IMG/VR virus record: IMGVR_UViG_3300042914_001603
Coordinates: 1 to 36,133 of that record
DNA length: 36,133 nucleotides
Direction: 5' to 3' (one strand)
From: a virus
Shown here: positions 1 through 8,860 of the stretch, one piece after another
Layout of the letters: the number at the start of each line of letters is the position of its first letter
Position numbering within the stretch: the stretch's first letter is position 1
Made by a program: the position numbers and the translations under genes
Notes under the pieces: generated by a model
The model's database searches: none
Told to the model about the DNA's origin: nothing
Seen by the model: the letters and a program-made list of their open reading frames with translations, nothing else

Positions 1-148
1 CGACCCAGACCACAATTGGGCGTCACATGATGGCGACGGATTCAGTTACGGATGCCTGATAGCGGAGCAAATTAAGCCAAAAGAACCCGAAAAACCCGCA
101 AAATTCAACATAAAAGCACAAAACGGTGTCATAATTACGGCACCTTTA
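1..148. repeat. Left copy of terminal overlap repeat
   Basis: These 148 bases recur at 35986-36133 with three substitutions (positions 1, 22 and 139 here). Both copies lie in the same reading frame of terL, and all three differences fall at third codon positions and are silent (Ser, Ala, Thr). The simplest reading is that the sequence is circular, or circularly permuted, and was read slightly past one full turn, with strain variation in the overlap. A true packaged terminal repeat is possible but less natural inside terL. Confidence 0.9.
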
Positions 149-193
149 GACGAATTGTGGCAAGACGTTAAACGCCATCAGGAAAGATACTAA
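1..193 (+). CDS. terL: Terminase large subunit, C-terminal end
   Basis: This is the end of the gene that starts at 34760 and runs off the right edge. It is read in the frame starting at base 2 and stops at the TAA at 191-193. It contains the last acidic residue of the RNase H-like nuclease domain (motif SHDGDGFSYG). Joined across the overlap, the protein is about 472 residues, a usual terminase length. The stop overlaps the next start as TAATG, which suggests translational coupling. Confidence 0.9.
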   Translation, partial: DPDHNWASHDGDGFSYGCLIAEQIKPKEPEKPAKFNIKAQNGVIITAPLDELWQDVKRHQERY

Positions 194-531
194 TGTCTAT
201 ATTTACAGTATCAGCAGAAGTAGTGCAATTAGGAACTGGCGCTATTCAGCCGACAGACACATTTCAGAACGGTGTGCTTTTATCTGGTGATTTGAACAGG
301 GCTATTTCAACTGGTGGTGATGAGTACGCTAACGGTCTTCTAATGACAGACGCAGGACAGATTCGATACGTTGATGCGACTGCTGGGCTTCCTGTGGGTG
401 TGGTGTGGTCTAACGGACTTCCCAGAGCCAATGATGGCGCTTTGTGTGTCTCGACAGGCGCATTGGCGACATATTCAAACGGTACGCCTATGGTTGCGAA
501 TGGCGCGGTAAGAGTGAGCATAGTCCCATGA
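193..531 (+). CDS. Small probable virion-associated protein
   Basis: A 112-residue protein rich in Gly, Ala, Val and Thr, with no charged helices, signal peptide or membrane segment. It looks like a beta-rich particle protein rather than an enzyme. It is coupled to terL by a TAATG overlap and to the next gene by ATGA, so it belongs to the packaging/head operon. I do not recognise the family; decoration or head-completion roles are inferred from position only. Confidence 0.7.
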   Translation: MSIFTVSAEVVQLGTGAIQPTDTFQNGVLLSGDLNRAISTGGDEYANGLLMTDAGQIRYVDATAGLPVGVVWSNGLPRANDGALCVSTGALATYSNGTPMVANGAVRVSIVP

Positions 532-779
532 TATTTGTACAAGCGCACCCACAAGCCAGGCCGCCAGCCATTGATAAAATTGGCGCGGTTCAATATGTCA
601 TGTGGCACCCTGTTAAATGTGAAGACAAAACAGCATATTTTCTATTTCCCAATGGCGCAGAGTTAAAAACTAGCGCAACACCCGAAAGACTGGTGGCCGT
701 TGCGGAAAGCCCAGAGGAGGCTTGGTCAAGAATTATGACCGACAAGCCGCTTCTTGAAAAATACGGAATACCCACATGA
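528..779 (+). CDS. Hypothetical small head-operon protein
   Basis: An 83-residue mixed-composition protein with no recognised motif. The frame stays open further upstream, but the ATG at 528 overlaps the previous stop as ATGA and the stop overlaps the portal start as ATGA, so the short form fits the operon best. It sits between terL and portal. Function unknown. Confidence 0.7.
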   Translation: MIFVQAHPQARPPAIDKIGAVQYVMWHPVKCEDKTAYFLFPNGAELKTSATPERLVAVAESPEEAWSRIMTDKPLLEKYGIPT

Positions 780-2977
780 ACCCAGTAGATGCAAGCACAA
801 AATGGCTGGCCGAGTTAAAACTTGCCAAACGTGAAGATGAAAAGTTTATTGAGCGTGGCGACAGGATAATACGGCGTTATCGTGACGACCGCAAAAACTT
901 CACGACTTATGGTAAGAGGTTTAATATACTCTGGTCAAACGTTGAGACCCTGAAACCCGCCCTATACGGGAAAACCCCTAGAGCCGAAGTATCGAGACGC
1001 TGGAAGGATTCTGACCCTGTTGGTCGCACTGCTTCGGTGATTATAGAACGTTGTTTACAGTACGAGATTGACAAGGGCGACTTTGACGCCTCGATGAAGC
1101 TGGCGATAATTGACAGACTACTGCCCGGACGCGGCACGGTGTGGGTGCGGTTCGAGGAAAAAGAACTAGCCCAGCCTGTTGACGCTTTGCCCGGTGAAGA
1201 GGGCGGCGAGGCGCAAGTTATGCCCAACGCGCCGTATAAATACGAATGCACCCCAGTAGATTATGTCTTCTGGAAAGATGTGAGATATTCACCCGCTAGA
1301 TGTTGGGATGAGGTGACATGGATTGCCCGTAGGGTGTACATGAGCCAAGAGGATGGCATTAAGCGATTTGGCGAGGATTTTAAGCAAGTTCCATTAACTC
1401 ACGAACCTGTTGGCCTAGATGAAATGGAAAAAATGGGTGTTGAAGGCCTGGACGACATGAAAAAAGCCGTTGTCTGGGAAATATGGAGCAAGACGACAAA
1501 GCAGGTTTTCTGGGTGTCTGAGGGATACTCTAAGACGCTGGACATTAAAGACGACCCACTCGGTTTAGATAGTTTCTGGCCGTGCCCCAAGCCTTTGTTT
1601 GCTACTCAAACCACCGAGACTTTAGTACCCATACCCGATTACAGCCTTTATCAAGACCAAGCCGAAGAGATTGACATGCTAACCAACCGGATAGCAAAGT
1701 TAGTCGAAGCGGTTAAAGTCGTGGGTGTCTATGACGCAAGCCAGCAAAGCGTACAGAGGATGTTAAGCGAGGGCGTGGATAACCAGTTGATATCTGTTGA
1801 CACTTGGGCAGCTTTTGCGGAAAAAGGCGGTCTAAAGGGTGTGGTTGACTTCATGCCGCTGGATTCTGTACTCCAAGCATTACGTGAATGCTACGCGGCT
1901 AGAGAGCAGGCGAAACAGGTAGTGTATGAGATTACCGGAATATCTGACATTATTCGCGGTTCAACGATAGCTTCGGAAACCGCAGCCGCGCAACAGATAA
2001 AAAGCCAATATGCTTCATTGAGAATAAAACCAAGACAAACAGAAGTGGCTCAGTTTGCTTCGGAAGTGCTGAGAATAAAAGCCCAGATAATGTGCGATTT
2101 TTACGCGCCCCAGACCCTTGTCGAGATGTCTGGAATCATGGGGACAATGGATGCTCAATATGCTGAGCAGGCCATTATGCTGCTCAAGTCTGAGCCAGCC
2201 AGAGGGTTCAGGATTGAGGTTGCCTCTGATTCACTGGTAGAGATGGACGAGGCCACCGAAAAACAGAGCCGGATTGAGTTTCTTGGCGCGGTCGGTCAGT
2301 TCATGGACAGAGCTTTGCCCGTAACTCAACAAGTGCCAGAACTCGCTCCTTTGATGGGTGAAATGCTGATGTTTGGTGTTCGCGCATTCAAGGGCGGCAG
2401 AATGATGGAATCTGCTTTTGATGAAGCCTTGGCAAAACTTAACGCACCAAAACCGCCTGAACAACCTCAACCGGATCCGGAGCAGATGAAAGCCGAGGCT
2501 ATGATGCAGGTTGAACAGGGCAAGATGCAGCTAGAACAGGCAAAAATACAAACTCAAGGACAGATTGAGCAATTTAAGGCGCAGCAGGCTAAAGATCTGG
2601 AACAGATGCGGCAAGAATACGAATCGGCTAGAGAACAAGTCAGACAAGAAGCCGAGACGCAACGCTTGCAAATGAAAGCCCAGATTGAGGCAGAAACAAA
2701 GCTGCAAGTTGCCAAAATTCAAAAAGGCGCTAAAGAAGAAGAAACTGACGAGCCAGAAATCAATTTGTTAGAAAACATCAGAGACATGATGAGCCAGATG
2801 GCCGAGACTTTGGGGAATACTATAAGCATGACGCGGGATGAAATTATACAAATGAGCAATACCCCAAAAAAAACGCGCATAATACGTGACAACAATGGAA
2901 AAGTACAAGAAGTTGAAATAAATGGAATCGTTCGACCAGTAATTCGTGACCAATTTGGAAACATTGAAAGTATTTGA
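776..2977 (+). CDS. Portal protein
   Basis: A 733-residue protein directly after terminase, where the portal is expected. The portal forms the ring at one capsid vertex through which DNA enters and leaves. The N-terminal 550 residues have the mixed helix/strand character of large podoviral portals, including the segment YGKRFNILWSNVETLKPAL near residue 45. Residues of about 560-660 are a long Gln/Glu/Lys/Met-rich coiled coil beginning with a PPEQPQPDPEQ stretch, matching the barrel or extended C-terminal helix of podoviral portals. The last 45 residues are a separate charged segment. Assigned from size, position and composition. Confidence 0.85.
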   Translation: MNPVDASTKWLAELKLAKREDEKFIERGDRIIRRYRDDRKNFTTYGKRFNILWSNVETLKPALYGKTPRAEVSRRWKDSDPVGRTASVIIERCLQYEIDKGDFDASMKLAIIDRLLPGRGTVWVRFEEKELAQPVDALPGEEGGEAQVMPNAPYKYECTPVDYVFWKDVRYSPARCWDEVTWIARRVYMSQEDGIKRFGEDFKQVPLTHEPVGLDEMEKMGVEGLDDMKKAVVWEIWSKTTKQVFWVSEGYSKTLDIKDDPLGLDSFWPCPKPLFATQTTETLVPIPDYSLYQDQAEEIDMLTNRIAKLVEAVKVVGVYDASQQSVQRMLSEGVDNQLISVDTWAAFAEKGGLKGVVDFMPLDSVLQALRECYAAREQAKQVVYEITGISDIIRGSTIASETAAAQQIKSQYASLRIKPRQTEVAQFASEVLRIKAQIMCDFYAPQTLVEMSGIMGTMDAQYAEQAIMLLKSEPARGFRIEVASDSLVEMDEATEKQSRIEFLGAVGQFMDRALPVTQQVPELAPLMGEMLMFGVRAFKGGRMMESAFDEALAKLNAPKPPEQPQPDPEQMKAEAMMQVEQGKMQLEQAKIQTQGQIEQFKAQQAKDLEQMRQEYESAREQVRQEAETQRLQMKAQIEAETKLQVAKIQKGAKEEETDEPEINLLENIRDMMSQMAETLGNTISMTRDEIIQMSNTPKKTRIIRDNNGKVQEVEINGIVRPVIRDQFGNIESI

Positions 2978-2988
2978 AAGGGCTAAAA

Positions 2989-3393
2989 ATGGCAACATTT
3001 AATAAATTTAACGCATGGGCTGAAAACATGGTAGAAGTGGCTAATCTAGGCACTGACCAGTTCACTATTGCTTTGACAAACACCGCGCCCGTAGCGGCAA
3101 ACAGCGTACTTGCTGACATTACGCAAATAAGCTACACAAACCTGTCTAGCCGAAATGTTACAACGACAAGTTCCTCGCAGACAGGCGGCACTTACACACT
3201 GGTGCTACAGGATTTGGTGTTGACGGCTTCTGGTTCTGTTGGGCCTTTTCGTTATGTGGTGTTGTTTGATGACACGCCAACTTCACCCGCCGACCCGTTG
3301 GCTGGTTGGTGGGATTATGGCTCAAGCATTACGATGGCGAACGGTGAAACGTTTACTGTTGACTTTACTGGCGCTGCAATTACTGTTTCGTAG
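2989..3393 (+). CDS. Conserved podoviral structural protein
   Basis: A 134-residue beta-rich protein beginning MATFNKFNAWAENMVEVANL and carrying the segment VALTNTAPVA-like IALTNTAPVAANS. Proteins with this type of N-terminus are widespread in phage structural regions, without a settled role. A TTG at 2974 is in frame, but the ATG at 2989 is preceded by GAAAGG at the right distance and is preferred. It opens a five-gene block of probable displayed proteins between portal and scaffold. Confidence 0.75.
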   Translation: MATFNKFNAWAENMVEVANLGTDQFTIALTNTAPVAANSVLADITQISYTNLSSRNVTTTSSSQTGGTYTLVLQDLVLTASGSVGPFRYVVLFDDTPTSPADPLAGWWDYGSSITMANGETFTVDFTGAAITVS

Positions 3394-3401
3394 GTATCAA
3401 T

Positions 3402-3869
3402 ATGACAACTTTGGCTCAAAAAGTAGCAGAATTTCCAGCATCAATGCCGGACTGGGAAATTGCTGAGGTATTGAATGCGCCCGACCCTACTCTGCCAATG
3501 AAGCTGACTTTTAGGCGCATTGGCGCTGGAACAATTATTGAAACGATGGGGCTTGGCGCTGTTGGTGGTGGTGTTTTTATTTCAAAATTGCGCGGATGGG
3601 CAGAAAACCCAGAGACAATTCCTGCACAATTATCTGACAATGTTAAAGACATTGCGGAAATTTTGCCTGTTATTGACCGTGGTGATTTAGAGGTGTCAAG
3701 CAACTCAGTGCGCACAATGATTGACACGCTTGCCGCGCTTGGACACATGACGCAAGCGCAAGCAATAGCGTTAAAAGCGCTGGCGAATGATGTTAATCAA
3801 TCATGGGCTGAGGCGAATGGTGTGGAAGTGACCCCCCGCACGGTAGGGCTGGCAAGAGGAGCAGTATAA
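3402..3869 (+). CDS. Hypothetical structural-region protein
   Basis: A 155-residue protein, mostly helical in its second half (DRGDLEVSSNSVRTMIDTLA, then a Gln/Ala-rich helix). Similar DR-x-D-x-EVSS-type proteins are common in phage head/tail modules, often annotated only as hypothetical. No enzyme motif is seen. It lies 8 bases after the previous gene and 1 base before the next. Virion association is inferred from neighbours. Confidence 0.7.
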   Translation: MTTLAQKVAEFPASMPDWEIAEVLNAPDPTLPMKLTFRRIGAGTIIETMGLGAVGGGVFISKLRGWAENPETIPAQLSDNVKDIAEILPVIDRGDLEVSSNSVRTMIDTLAALGHMTQAQAIALKALANDVNQSWAEANGVEVTPRTVGLARGAV

Positions 3870-3870
3870 C

Positions 3871-4284
3871 ATGGCAATCGCGAAATGGGCTGCCCCAAGC
3901 ACGCGGTCGAGTAACTTTGCAGGCACTACGCTCAATTCTCTGGCGAACGCTGGCGAATCGTCTGTTGTTACTTATGACAACTCAACCAACCGCGACCTGT
4001 ACGGTACAGTCACTATTAAGCTTGGCAGTATTACGCCCGCGACGGGCGGCTCGATTACGCTGCGCGTCACTTTGAATGACGGCACTGATACGGCTGATCG
4101 CATTGGTGGTGATTTGTACGTTGTGCCACTTACAAGCGGCGCATCGGCAAAGGTGGCTGTTATTAACATGGTGCGGCTGTACCCGTATTCCATGCGCCTG
4201 AGCGTGGTAAATAACGCAGGCGTGGCGTTCGCTGCGTCTGGTAACGAGCTCTATGTGCGCCCGTGGAATGAGGATATTGCATAA
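3871..4284 (+). CDS. Beta-rich structural protein, probable display or decoration
   Basis: A 137-residue protein dominated by Thr, Val, Gly and Ser in alternating strand-like runs and ending in a hydrophilic tail. It begins MAIAKWAAPSTRSSNFAGTT. The stop overlaps the next start (TAATG at 4282-4286), so it is translated together with the lectin-like gene that follows. No specific family is recognised; a capsid decoration or fibre component is plausible. Confidence 0.65.
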   Translation: MAIAKWAAPSTRSSNFAGTTLNSLANAGESSVVTYDNSTNRDLYGTVTIKLGSITPATGGSITLRVTLNDGTDTADRIGGDLYVVPLTSGASAKVAVINMVRLYPYSMRLSVVNNAGVAFAASGNELYVRPWNEDIA

Positions 4285-5060
4285 TGCCTCGCGGGATAAA
4301 CGCATACGACGAAGCACGTTTGCAGGGGCGGCTGTGGACGCTAGGTCGTGAAATAATTCGAAGCGGTTTGAATCTAGACGCACAAAGAAACATTACGGTT
4401 GTTAGTGGTGCGGTTTCACAATGGGATGATTCGGATAGTCTTTGGTCTTTTACTCAAGGGACTGCTGGACTTCGACCTGCTTATCAAGCAACGGGGTGGA
4501 ATAACACCCCTTCTGTTGGGTTTACAGCCGCAACTCAACGTTTAGTAGGCACCGCTTCTTTTACGCCCCTTGTCAACACCGCGGCATTTACAGCGTTTGC
4601 GGTAATCAATCAAACAGCGACAGGCTGGTTTTTTGAACATGGACCCACTACCCCTACGGCAAGAACGGGATTAGTTGTTATTGGCGCTGATTTGCTTGCG
4701 GTTCTGAACGGTCAGACTACAGGCACAACAATTGCCACGAACACAAATTATCTACTTGCATGGAGATTTGACGGTAGCGCCTCAACAAAATCAATTTTAC
4801 GTGTAAATGGTGCGCTGGTTGCATCAGGTGGGATTACGGCAACGACCACGACAAGTACAGGCCCTTTGTTTGTTGGATTTGGTCCTGACCCAAATACTTT
4901 TACAGGTAGAATGCGAGACCTTTTAATTTTGCCTTATGCGGCGACTGACAGGCAAATTGAGTTGATAGAAGGATATTTATATTGGAAGGACGGTCGGCTT
5001 ATTGACGCGCCGCCCGCCGCGCACCCGTTTCGTAACCGCCCGCCGCTGATCGGGGACTGA
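4284..5060 (+). CDS. LamG/concanavalin A-like lectin-fold protein
   Basis: A 258-residue protein with the pattern of phage concanavalin-like proteins: an N-terminal start such as LDAQRNITVVSGAVSQWDDS, a central region of beta strands, a strand pair LAWRFDGSASTKSILRVNG, and the typical closing helix RQIELIEGYLYWKDGR near residues 220-238. Such domains bind sugars and are used in receptor binding or capsid-surface adhesion. Its position between portal and scaffold favours a head-surface or neck adhesin over a tail fibre, but that is inference. Confidence 0.7.
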   Translation: MPRGINAYDEARLQGRLWTLGREIIRSGLNLDAQRNITVVSGAVSQWDDSDSLWSFTQGTAGLRPAYQATGWNNTPSVGFTAATQRLVGTASFTPLVNTAAFTAFAVINQTATGWFFEHGPTTPTARTGLVVIGADLLAVLNGQTTGTTIATNTNYLLAWRFDGSASTKSILRVNGALVASGGITATTTTSTGPLFVGFGPDPNTFTGRMRDLLILPYAATDRQIELIEGYLYWKDGRLIDAPPAAHPFRNRPPLIGD

Positions 5061-5061
5061 A

Positions 5062-5823
5062 ATGCCGTTGCGAGTTAGAGTACCTCCGCTTTCTCTAATA
5101 ACAGGCGGTTCTTATACACTCACTGCCGAGGGTGGCACTTATACATATAGTGGCAATAACGCCAATCTACTGTATAACCGCGTTTTAATAGCAGAAGGCG
5201 GTACGTACAACTACACTGGAAATAATGCCGACCTGCTTTATAACCGTTTGCTCACTGCCGATGGTGGCACATACAGCTATTCTGGCAACAATGCGGATTT
5301 ACGTTTTAACCGCGTTTTACTTGCTGACGGTGGGGTGTATTCCTACTCAGGCGACAATGCGAACCTGCTTTATAGCCGACTGCTTACTGCTGATGGCGGC
5401 ACATACGGTTACAGCGGGAATGATGCTAATCTTGTTTACACTCCATCTGGTTCCTATACGCTTATTGCCGAAGGTGGGACGTACACGTATTCTGGAAATG
5501 ACGCTAATTTAATATATAGCGGCGCACAAATAGCCGGAGGCCATTATTACGAGTTTTGGCGTAAAAAATGGGCAAAACAGTGGGAAACCAAAACCCCGGA
5601 CATTGAAGAAGTCATAGAGTTTATTGAGGAAGAACCAGAGCAAGCTATAAAAGTGGCGGCAACAGTTTCGCCAAAATATGCCTCAATTCAGCCAGAAACG
5701 CTCAAAATCAATGAAAAATTAGCAGAAAACATTGCAAAACAAATAATTGTTGCAATAAAAATACAACAGATTAGAATCGCGCAAGAGGAAGAAGATATAG
5801 AAACCCTATTATTGATAGCCTAA
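5062..5823 (+). CDS. Tandem-repeat surface protein
   Basis: A 253-residue protein with two parts. Residues of about 20-154 are six copies of a 22-residue unit built on the pattern L-x-A-[E/D]-GGTYxYSGN[N/D]A[N/D]L-x-Y. Residues 160-253 are charged and helical (EFWRKKWAKQWE, then many Glu and Ile). The repeats suggest an extended beta fibre or solenoid, and the C-terminal helices an anchor or multimer domain. Repeat copies differ in DNA sequence much more than in protein, so the protein pattern is under selection. Role is inferred as displayed adhesin or decoration. Confidence 0.7.
   Translation: MPLRVRVPPLSLITGGSYTLTAEGGTYTYSGNNANLLYNRVLIAEGGTYNYTGNNADLLYNRLLTADGGTYSYSGNNADLRFNRVLLADGGVYSYSGDNANLLYSRLLTADGGTYGYSGNDANLVYTPSGSYTLIAEGGTYTYSGNDANLIYSGAQIAGGHYYEFWRKKWAKQWETKTPDIEEVIEFIEEEPEQAIKVAATVSPKYASIQPETLKINEKLAENIAKQIIVAIKIQQIRIAQEEEDIETLLLIA
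5119..5523 (+). repeat. Six 66-bp coding repeats
   Basis: Units start at about 5119, 5185, 5251, 5317, 5383 and 5461; a short insert precedes the last. Units 1 and 3 end in NRV and start LTA, while units 2 and 4 end in RL and start LIA or LLA. This indicates growth by duplication of a 132-bp pair. Third-position differences are frequent while the GGTYxYSGN core is kept. Confidence 0.85.
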
Positions 5824-5827
5824 GACT

Positions 5828-6118
5828 ATGCCCAGACAAAGATACATACAGCACAACGGCGAACTGATACCCGCCGAAGAGTTCTATTCCAGAGAATATT
5901 CCGCGCCGATGATAATCCCGGACATTCAGCCGTACCAAAGCCAAGCAACTGGCGAAATGATTACCAGCCGAAGCCAGCACCGTGAACATCTAAAACGTCA
6001 CGGATTGATTGAAATCGGAAACGAAATCGACCACCACATGAAAAAACAGCAACGGACAGACGACCGGGAAGCCCGGCGTAGGACTATTGCCGAAGTATTG
6101 AATTCAAAAGGTTATTAA
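5828..6118 (+). CDS. Small conserved pre-scaffold protein
   Basis: A 96-residue charged protein beginning MPRQRYIQHNGELIPAEEF, with a central segment SRSQHREHLKRHGLIEIGNE. Proteins of this layout (basic start, proline-rich middle, R-x-x-HREHLKRHGL) sit just before the scaffold gene in many proteobacterial podophages. The molecular role is unknown; head assembly is inferred from the position. Confidence 0.7.
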   Translation: MPRQRYIQHNGELIPAEEFYSREYSAPMIIPDIQPYQSQATGEMITSRSQHREHLKRHGLIEIGNEIDHHMKKQQRTDDREARRRTIAEVLNSKGY

Positions 6119-6130
6119 AAGGAAACCACT

Positions 6131-7120
6131 ATGCCATCCATAGCCGAAGCCCTAGAAAGCGCACTCGAACAACACGAAACGACAGAGGCCGAAGCCGCGC
6201 CAGAAGTTGCCCCCGAAGTAACCACAGAAGTAACTAAAGAACCGAGAGCCAGGTCAGAGGATGGCAAGTTTGCCAAGAAAGAACCAGAAGTTACGCCAGA
6301 AGTTGCCCCAGAACCCGCCCCGCGCAAAGCCCCGTCAAGTTGGAAACCCGCAGCACAAGAAGCTTTCCTAAAGGCTGACCGTGGGGAACCTTTGACGACT
6401 GAGGAAATCAAAATACTCACCCAAGAAGCCGAACGACGCGAATCTGACTTCCATAAAGGTGTTTCAGAGTTCAAAGGCCATTCTGAACGAGCGAAAGCTT
6501 ATGATGCAGCAATAGCTCCCTATCAGCAACATTTACAGAGTTTAGGCGTAGATGCGCCGACCGCTATCAACGCTTTAATGCGTGCCGATATGACGCTGAG
6601 AACGTCAGACCCGGTGACAAAAGCGCAGTATTTCGCTCAACTGGCTAAAGAATACAACATCGACTTAAATCAGGTTCAAGAACCGCCCCAAGTTGACCCG
6701 CAAACTCAATATTTAATGAACGAGCTGCAGGTGTTGCGTAATCAGCAACAAATGTGGCAAAATCAGGCTAGGCAACAGGAACAAGCAATAGCGCAAGATC
6801 AGTTAGCGTCGTTTGCAACTCCTGACCGCCCGCACTTTGACGCAGTGCGTAATGAGATGGCTACCCTGCTGGAAACCGGCAGCGCCAAAGATTTACAAGA
6901 AGCGTATGAAATGGCTGTCTGGATGCGTCCCGACATCAGGCAATCCCTGTTAGATCAGCAACGCGCCGAAGCTCAGAAAAAAGCGCTAGAACAAGCCCAA
7001 GCTCAAAAGGCGAGAACCGCCGCAGTGAGTGTAAAAGGCTCTAGTCCTGCTTCCTCTGGGGTTCAGCCCGGTAATAAAGGTTCGCTGCGAGATATTCTCG
7101 CCGCGCAATTTGATTCTTAA
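6131..7120 (+). CDS. Capsid scaffolding protein
   Basis: A 329-residue protein immediately before the major capsid gene. The first 65 residues are an acidic Pro/Glu/Val-rich region (PEVAPEV-type repeats). The middle is helical, and residues of about 195-240 are a Gln-rich coiled coil. A second helical region is rich in Ala, Gln and Lys, and the C-terminus is short and polar. This disordered-plus-coiled-coil make-up is typical of scaffolds, which shape the procapsid and then leave. The start has AAAAGGAAACC upstream. Confidence 0.8.
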   Translation: MPSIAEALESALEQHETTEAEAAPEVAPEVTTEVTKEPRARSEDGKFAKKEPEVTPEVAPEPAPRKAPSSWKPAAQEAFLKADRGEPLTTEEIKILTQEAERRESDFHKGVSEFKGHSERAKAYDAAIAPYQQHLQSLGVDAPTAINALMRADMTLRTSDPVTKAQYFAQLAKEYNIDLNQVQEPPQVDPQTQYLMNELQVLRNQQQMWQNQARQQEQAIAQDQLASFATPDRPHFDAVRNEMATLLETGSAKDLQEAYEMAVWMRPDIRQSLLDQQRAEAQKKALEQAQAQKARTAAVSVKGSSPASSGVQPGNKGSLRDILAAQFDS

Positions 7121-7134
7121 CAGAAAGGATTGTC

Positions 7135-8127
7135 ATGGCTACGTTTGCCAATTTAAGCGACATTGTCGCAACCACTATTCAGTCACGCTCTGGTTCGCTG
7201 GCTGATAACTGTACCAACAACAACGCATTACTTTATAAACTGAAAGAACGCGGCAACCAAAAGCTGTTTTCTGGCGGTAACGTCATTCTTCAGGAAGTAA
7301 TGTACAACGACACCACTACTGAGAACGCTGGTTCGTTTTCTGGGTATGACATTATCGACATTACCCCGAACAGTCCGATTAGCGCCGCTCAGTTTGACAT
7401 TAAGCAATACGCTGCTGCTGTCTCTATGTCTGGTCTCGAAATGCTGCAAAACAGCGGCAAGGAACAGATCATTGACCTGTTAGAAGGCCGCATTCAGGTT
7501 GCCGAAGCCCAACTGATCAACGACATTTCTGCTGGTATTTACTCGGACGGTACGGGTAACGGCGGCAAAGACATCACTGGTCTGGCTCTGGCTGTTTCGG
7601 CTTCGCCTGGTTCTGGCGTTTACGGTGGTATCAACCGTACTAACTTCTCGTTCTGGCGCAACATTGCGTTTGATGCTACGACCGATGGCGGTGCTGCTGC
7701 TTCGGCTGCTAACATTCAATCGTACATGAACCGAGTTGCAGTTCAGTTAGTGCGTGGTTCTGACCGCCCCGATATCATTGTGGCAGGTAACAACTACTAC
7801 CGCTTCTATCTGGAAAGCTTGCAAGCCATTCAGCGTATTTCTAGCGAGAGTTCCGCAGGTGCAGGTTTCACTAGCCTGAAATACTTCGGTGCTGGCTTTA
7901 ACTGCGATGTGTTCTTGGATGGTGGTATTGGTGGTCAGTTGAACACCAACCGCATGTACTTCCTGAATACTAAATACCTGTTTTTCCGTCCGCACCGTGA
8001 CCGTAACTTTGTGCCGATTGGTGGTGATCGCATGTCGGTTAACCAAGACGCGATGGTTCGACTGATTGGTTGGGCAGGTAACGTGACCAGTTCTGGCCCT
8101 CGCTTCCAAGGCGTTCTGACTGACTAA
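7135..8127 (+). CDS. Major capsid protein
   Basis: A 330-residue protein beginning MATFANLSDIVATTIQSRSG, with the downstream segments FSGYDIIDITPNSPISAAQF and VSMSGLEMLQN. The last 110 residues contain GGDRMSVNQDAMVRLIGWAG. This is the pattern of podoviral HK97-fold-type capsid proteins. It has a strong Shine-Dalgarno (AAAGGA), follows the scaffold, and shows the codon regularity of a highly expressed gene. The HK97 fold is inferred from family resemblance and context, not shown directly. Confidence 0.85.
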   Translation: MATFANLSDIVATTIQSRSGSLADNCTNNNALLYKLKERGNQKLFSGGNVILQEVMYNDTTTENAGSFSGYDIIDITPNSPISAAQFDIKQYAAAVSMSGLEMLQNSGKEQIIDLLEGRIQVAEAQLINDISAGIYSDGTGNGGKDITGLALAVSASPGSGVYGGINRTNFSFWRNIAFDATTDGGAAASAANIQSYMNRVAVQLVRGSDRPDIIVAGNNYYRFYLESLQAIQRISSESSAGAGFTSLKYFGAGFNCDVFLDGGIGGQLNTNRMYFLNTKYLFFRPHRDRNFVPIGGDRMSVNQDAMVRLIGWAGNVTSSGPRFQGVLTD

Positions 8128-8145
8128 TTTTGAAAGGATACTAAA

Positions 8146-8448
8146 ATGGCTGCACCTTTTTCCGTAGCCCCAATTTCGGGGTGTGATTTGAATACCATTA
8201 CCTTGGCCGCTGATGTGGGCCCCGCTTCCGGTGCAGAAGACGCGCCGCAGTTGGGCACTCAGGTCTTTGGTTCTGATGGTCGTCGCTATGTTTATGGCCA
8301 AGCTAACGCCGTCATTACCGCTGCGACAGCAGTATGTACCGTCAACGCTACCACGTTCCTAGTGACTGCAACTGGCGGTTCTTACCGCTCACCTGCGGTT
8401 GCTATGGCTTCTGGTGATCGTGGCTGGTTCTCTGCTGCTTCTGTCTAA
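8146..8448 (+). CDS. Probable capsid decoration protein
   Basis: A 100-residue small beta-rich protein, Ala/Thr/Val/Gly-rich, directly downstream of the capsid gene with a GAAAGGA ribosome site. Small proteins here often cement or decorate the capsid. No specific family is recognised. Confidence 0.65.
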   Translation: MAAPFSVAPISGCDLNTITLAADVGPASGAEDAPQLGTQVFGSDGRRYVYGQANAVITAATAVCTVNATTFLVTATGGSYRSPAVAMASGDRGWFSAASV

Positions 8449-8458
8449 GGAGTAACGT

Positions 8459-8815
8459 ATGAGCTACCCTTCACGGTGTATGGGTGTCGGAATGGCTGCT
8501 GCACTTACCGAACAGGTGTGTGGCGACATTCAGGACAACGTGACCGCCGCGGGTTCAACTCAAGGCACGGCAACTCTGGTAACTGGCGCTCATGTCATAG
8601 TAACGACAGCGGCAGCCAGTACTGGAGTTATTTTGCCCCCGGCTGAACCTGGTGCAGAAGTCACTGTTAAAAACCTTGGCGCTAACGCTCTCAACATTTA
8701 CCCGGCAACTGGCGGTGCTATTAATGCACTGTCAGCTAACGCCGCGTTTTCTGTTGCGGCTGCTGGTCAGGCGAGATTGTTGGGACGTAATAGTCTTAAC
8801 TGGGTCACTTACTGA
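8459..8815 (+). CDS. Probable capsid-associated beta-rich protein
   Basis: A 118-residue protein. The second half, VILPPAEPGAEVTVKNLGAN followed by alternating hydrophobic strands, resembles the repeating-strand domains found in phage decoration and fibre proteins. It has an AAGGAG ribosome site and is the last gene before a terminator, so it closes the head transcript. Confidence 0.65.
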   Translation: MSYPSRCMGVGMAAALTEQVCGDIQDNVTAAGSTQGTATLVTGAHVIVTTAAASTGVILPPAEPGAEVTVKNLGANALNIYPATGGAINALSANAAFSVAAAGQARLLGRNSLNWVTY

Positions 8816-8820
8816 GTGGG

Positions 8821-8847
8821 CAGGGGCATTTGCCCCTGTTTAATTTT
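8821..8847 (+). terminator. Rho-independent terminator after the capsid genes
   Basis: A perfect inverted repeat CAGGGGC-ATTT-GCCCCTG (8821-8838) is followed by TTTAATTTT. It lies between the stop at 8815 and the next start at 8861. It probably reduces read-through from the very highly expressed capsid genes into the tail genes. Confidence 0.85.
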
Positions 8848-8860
8848 GAGCGGAGAAGAT

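Noticed and set aside
5225-5512. Second frame across the 22-residue repeats
   Set aside because: It is open only because the repeats lack stops in that frame; no ribosome site.
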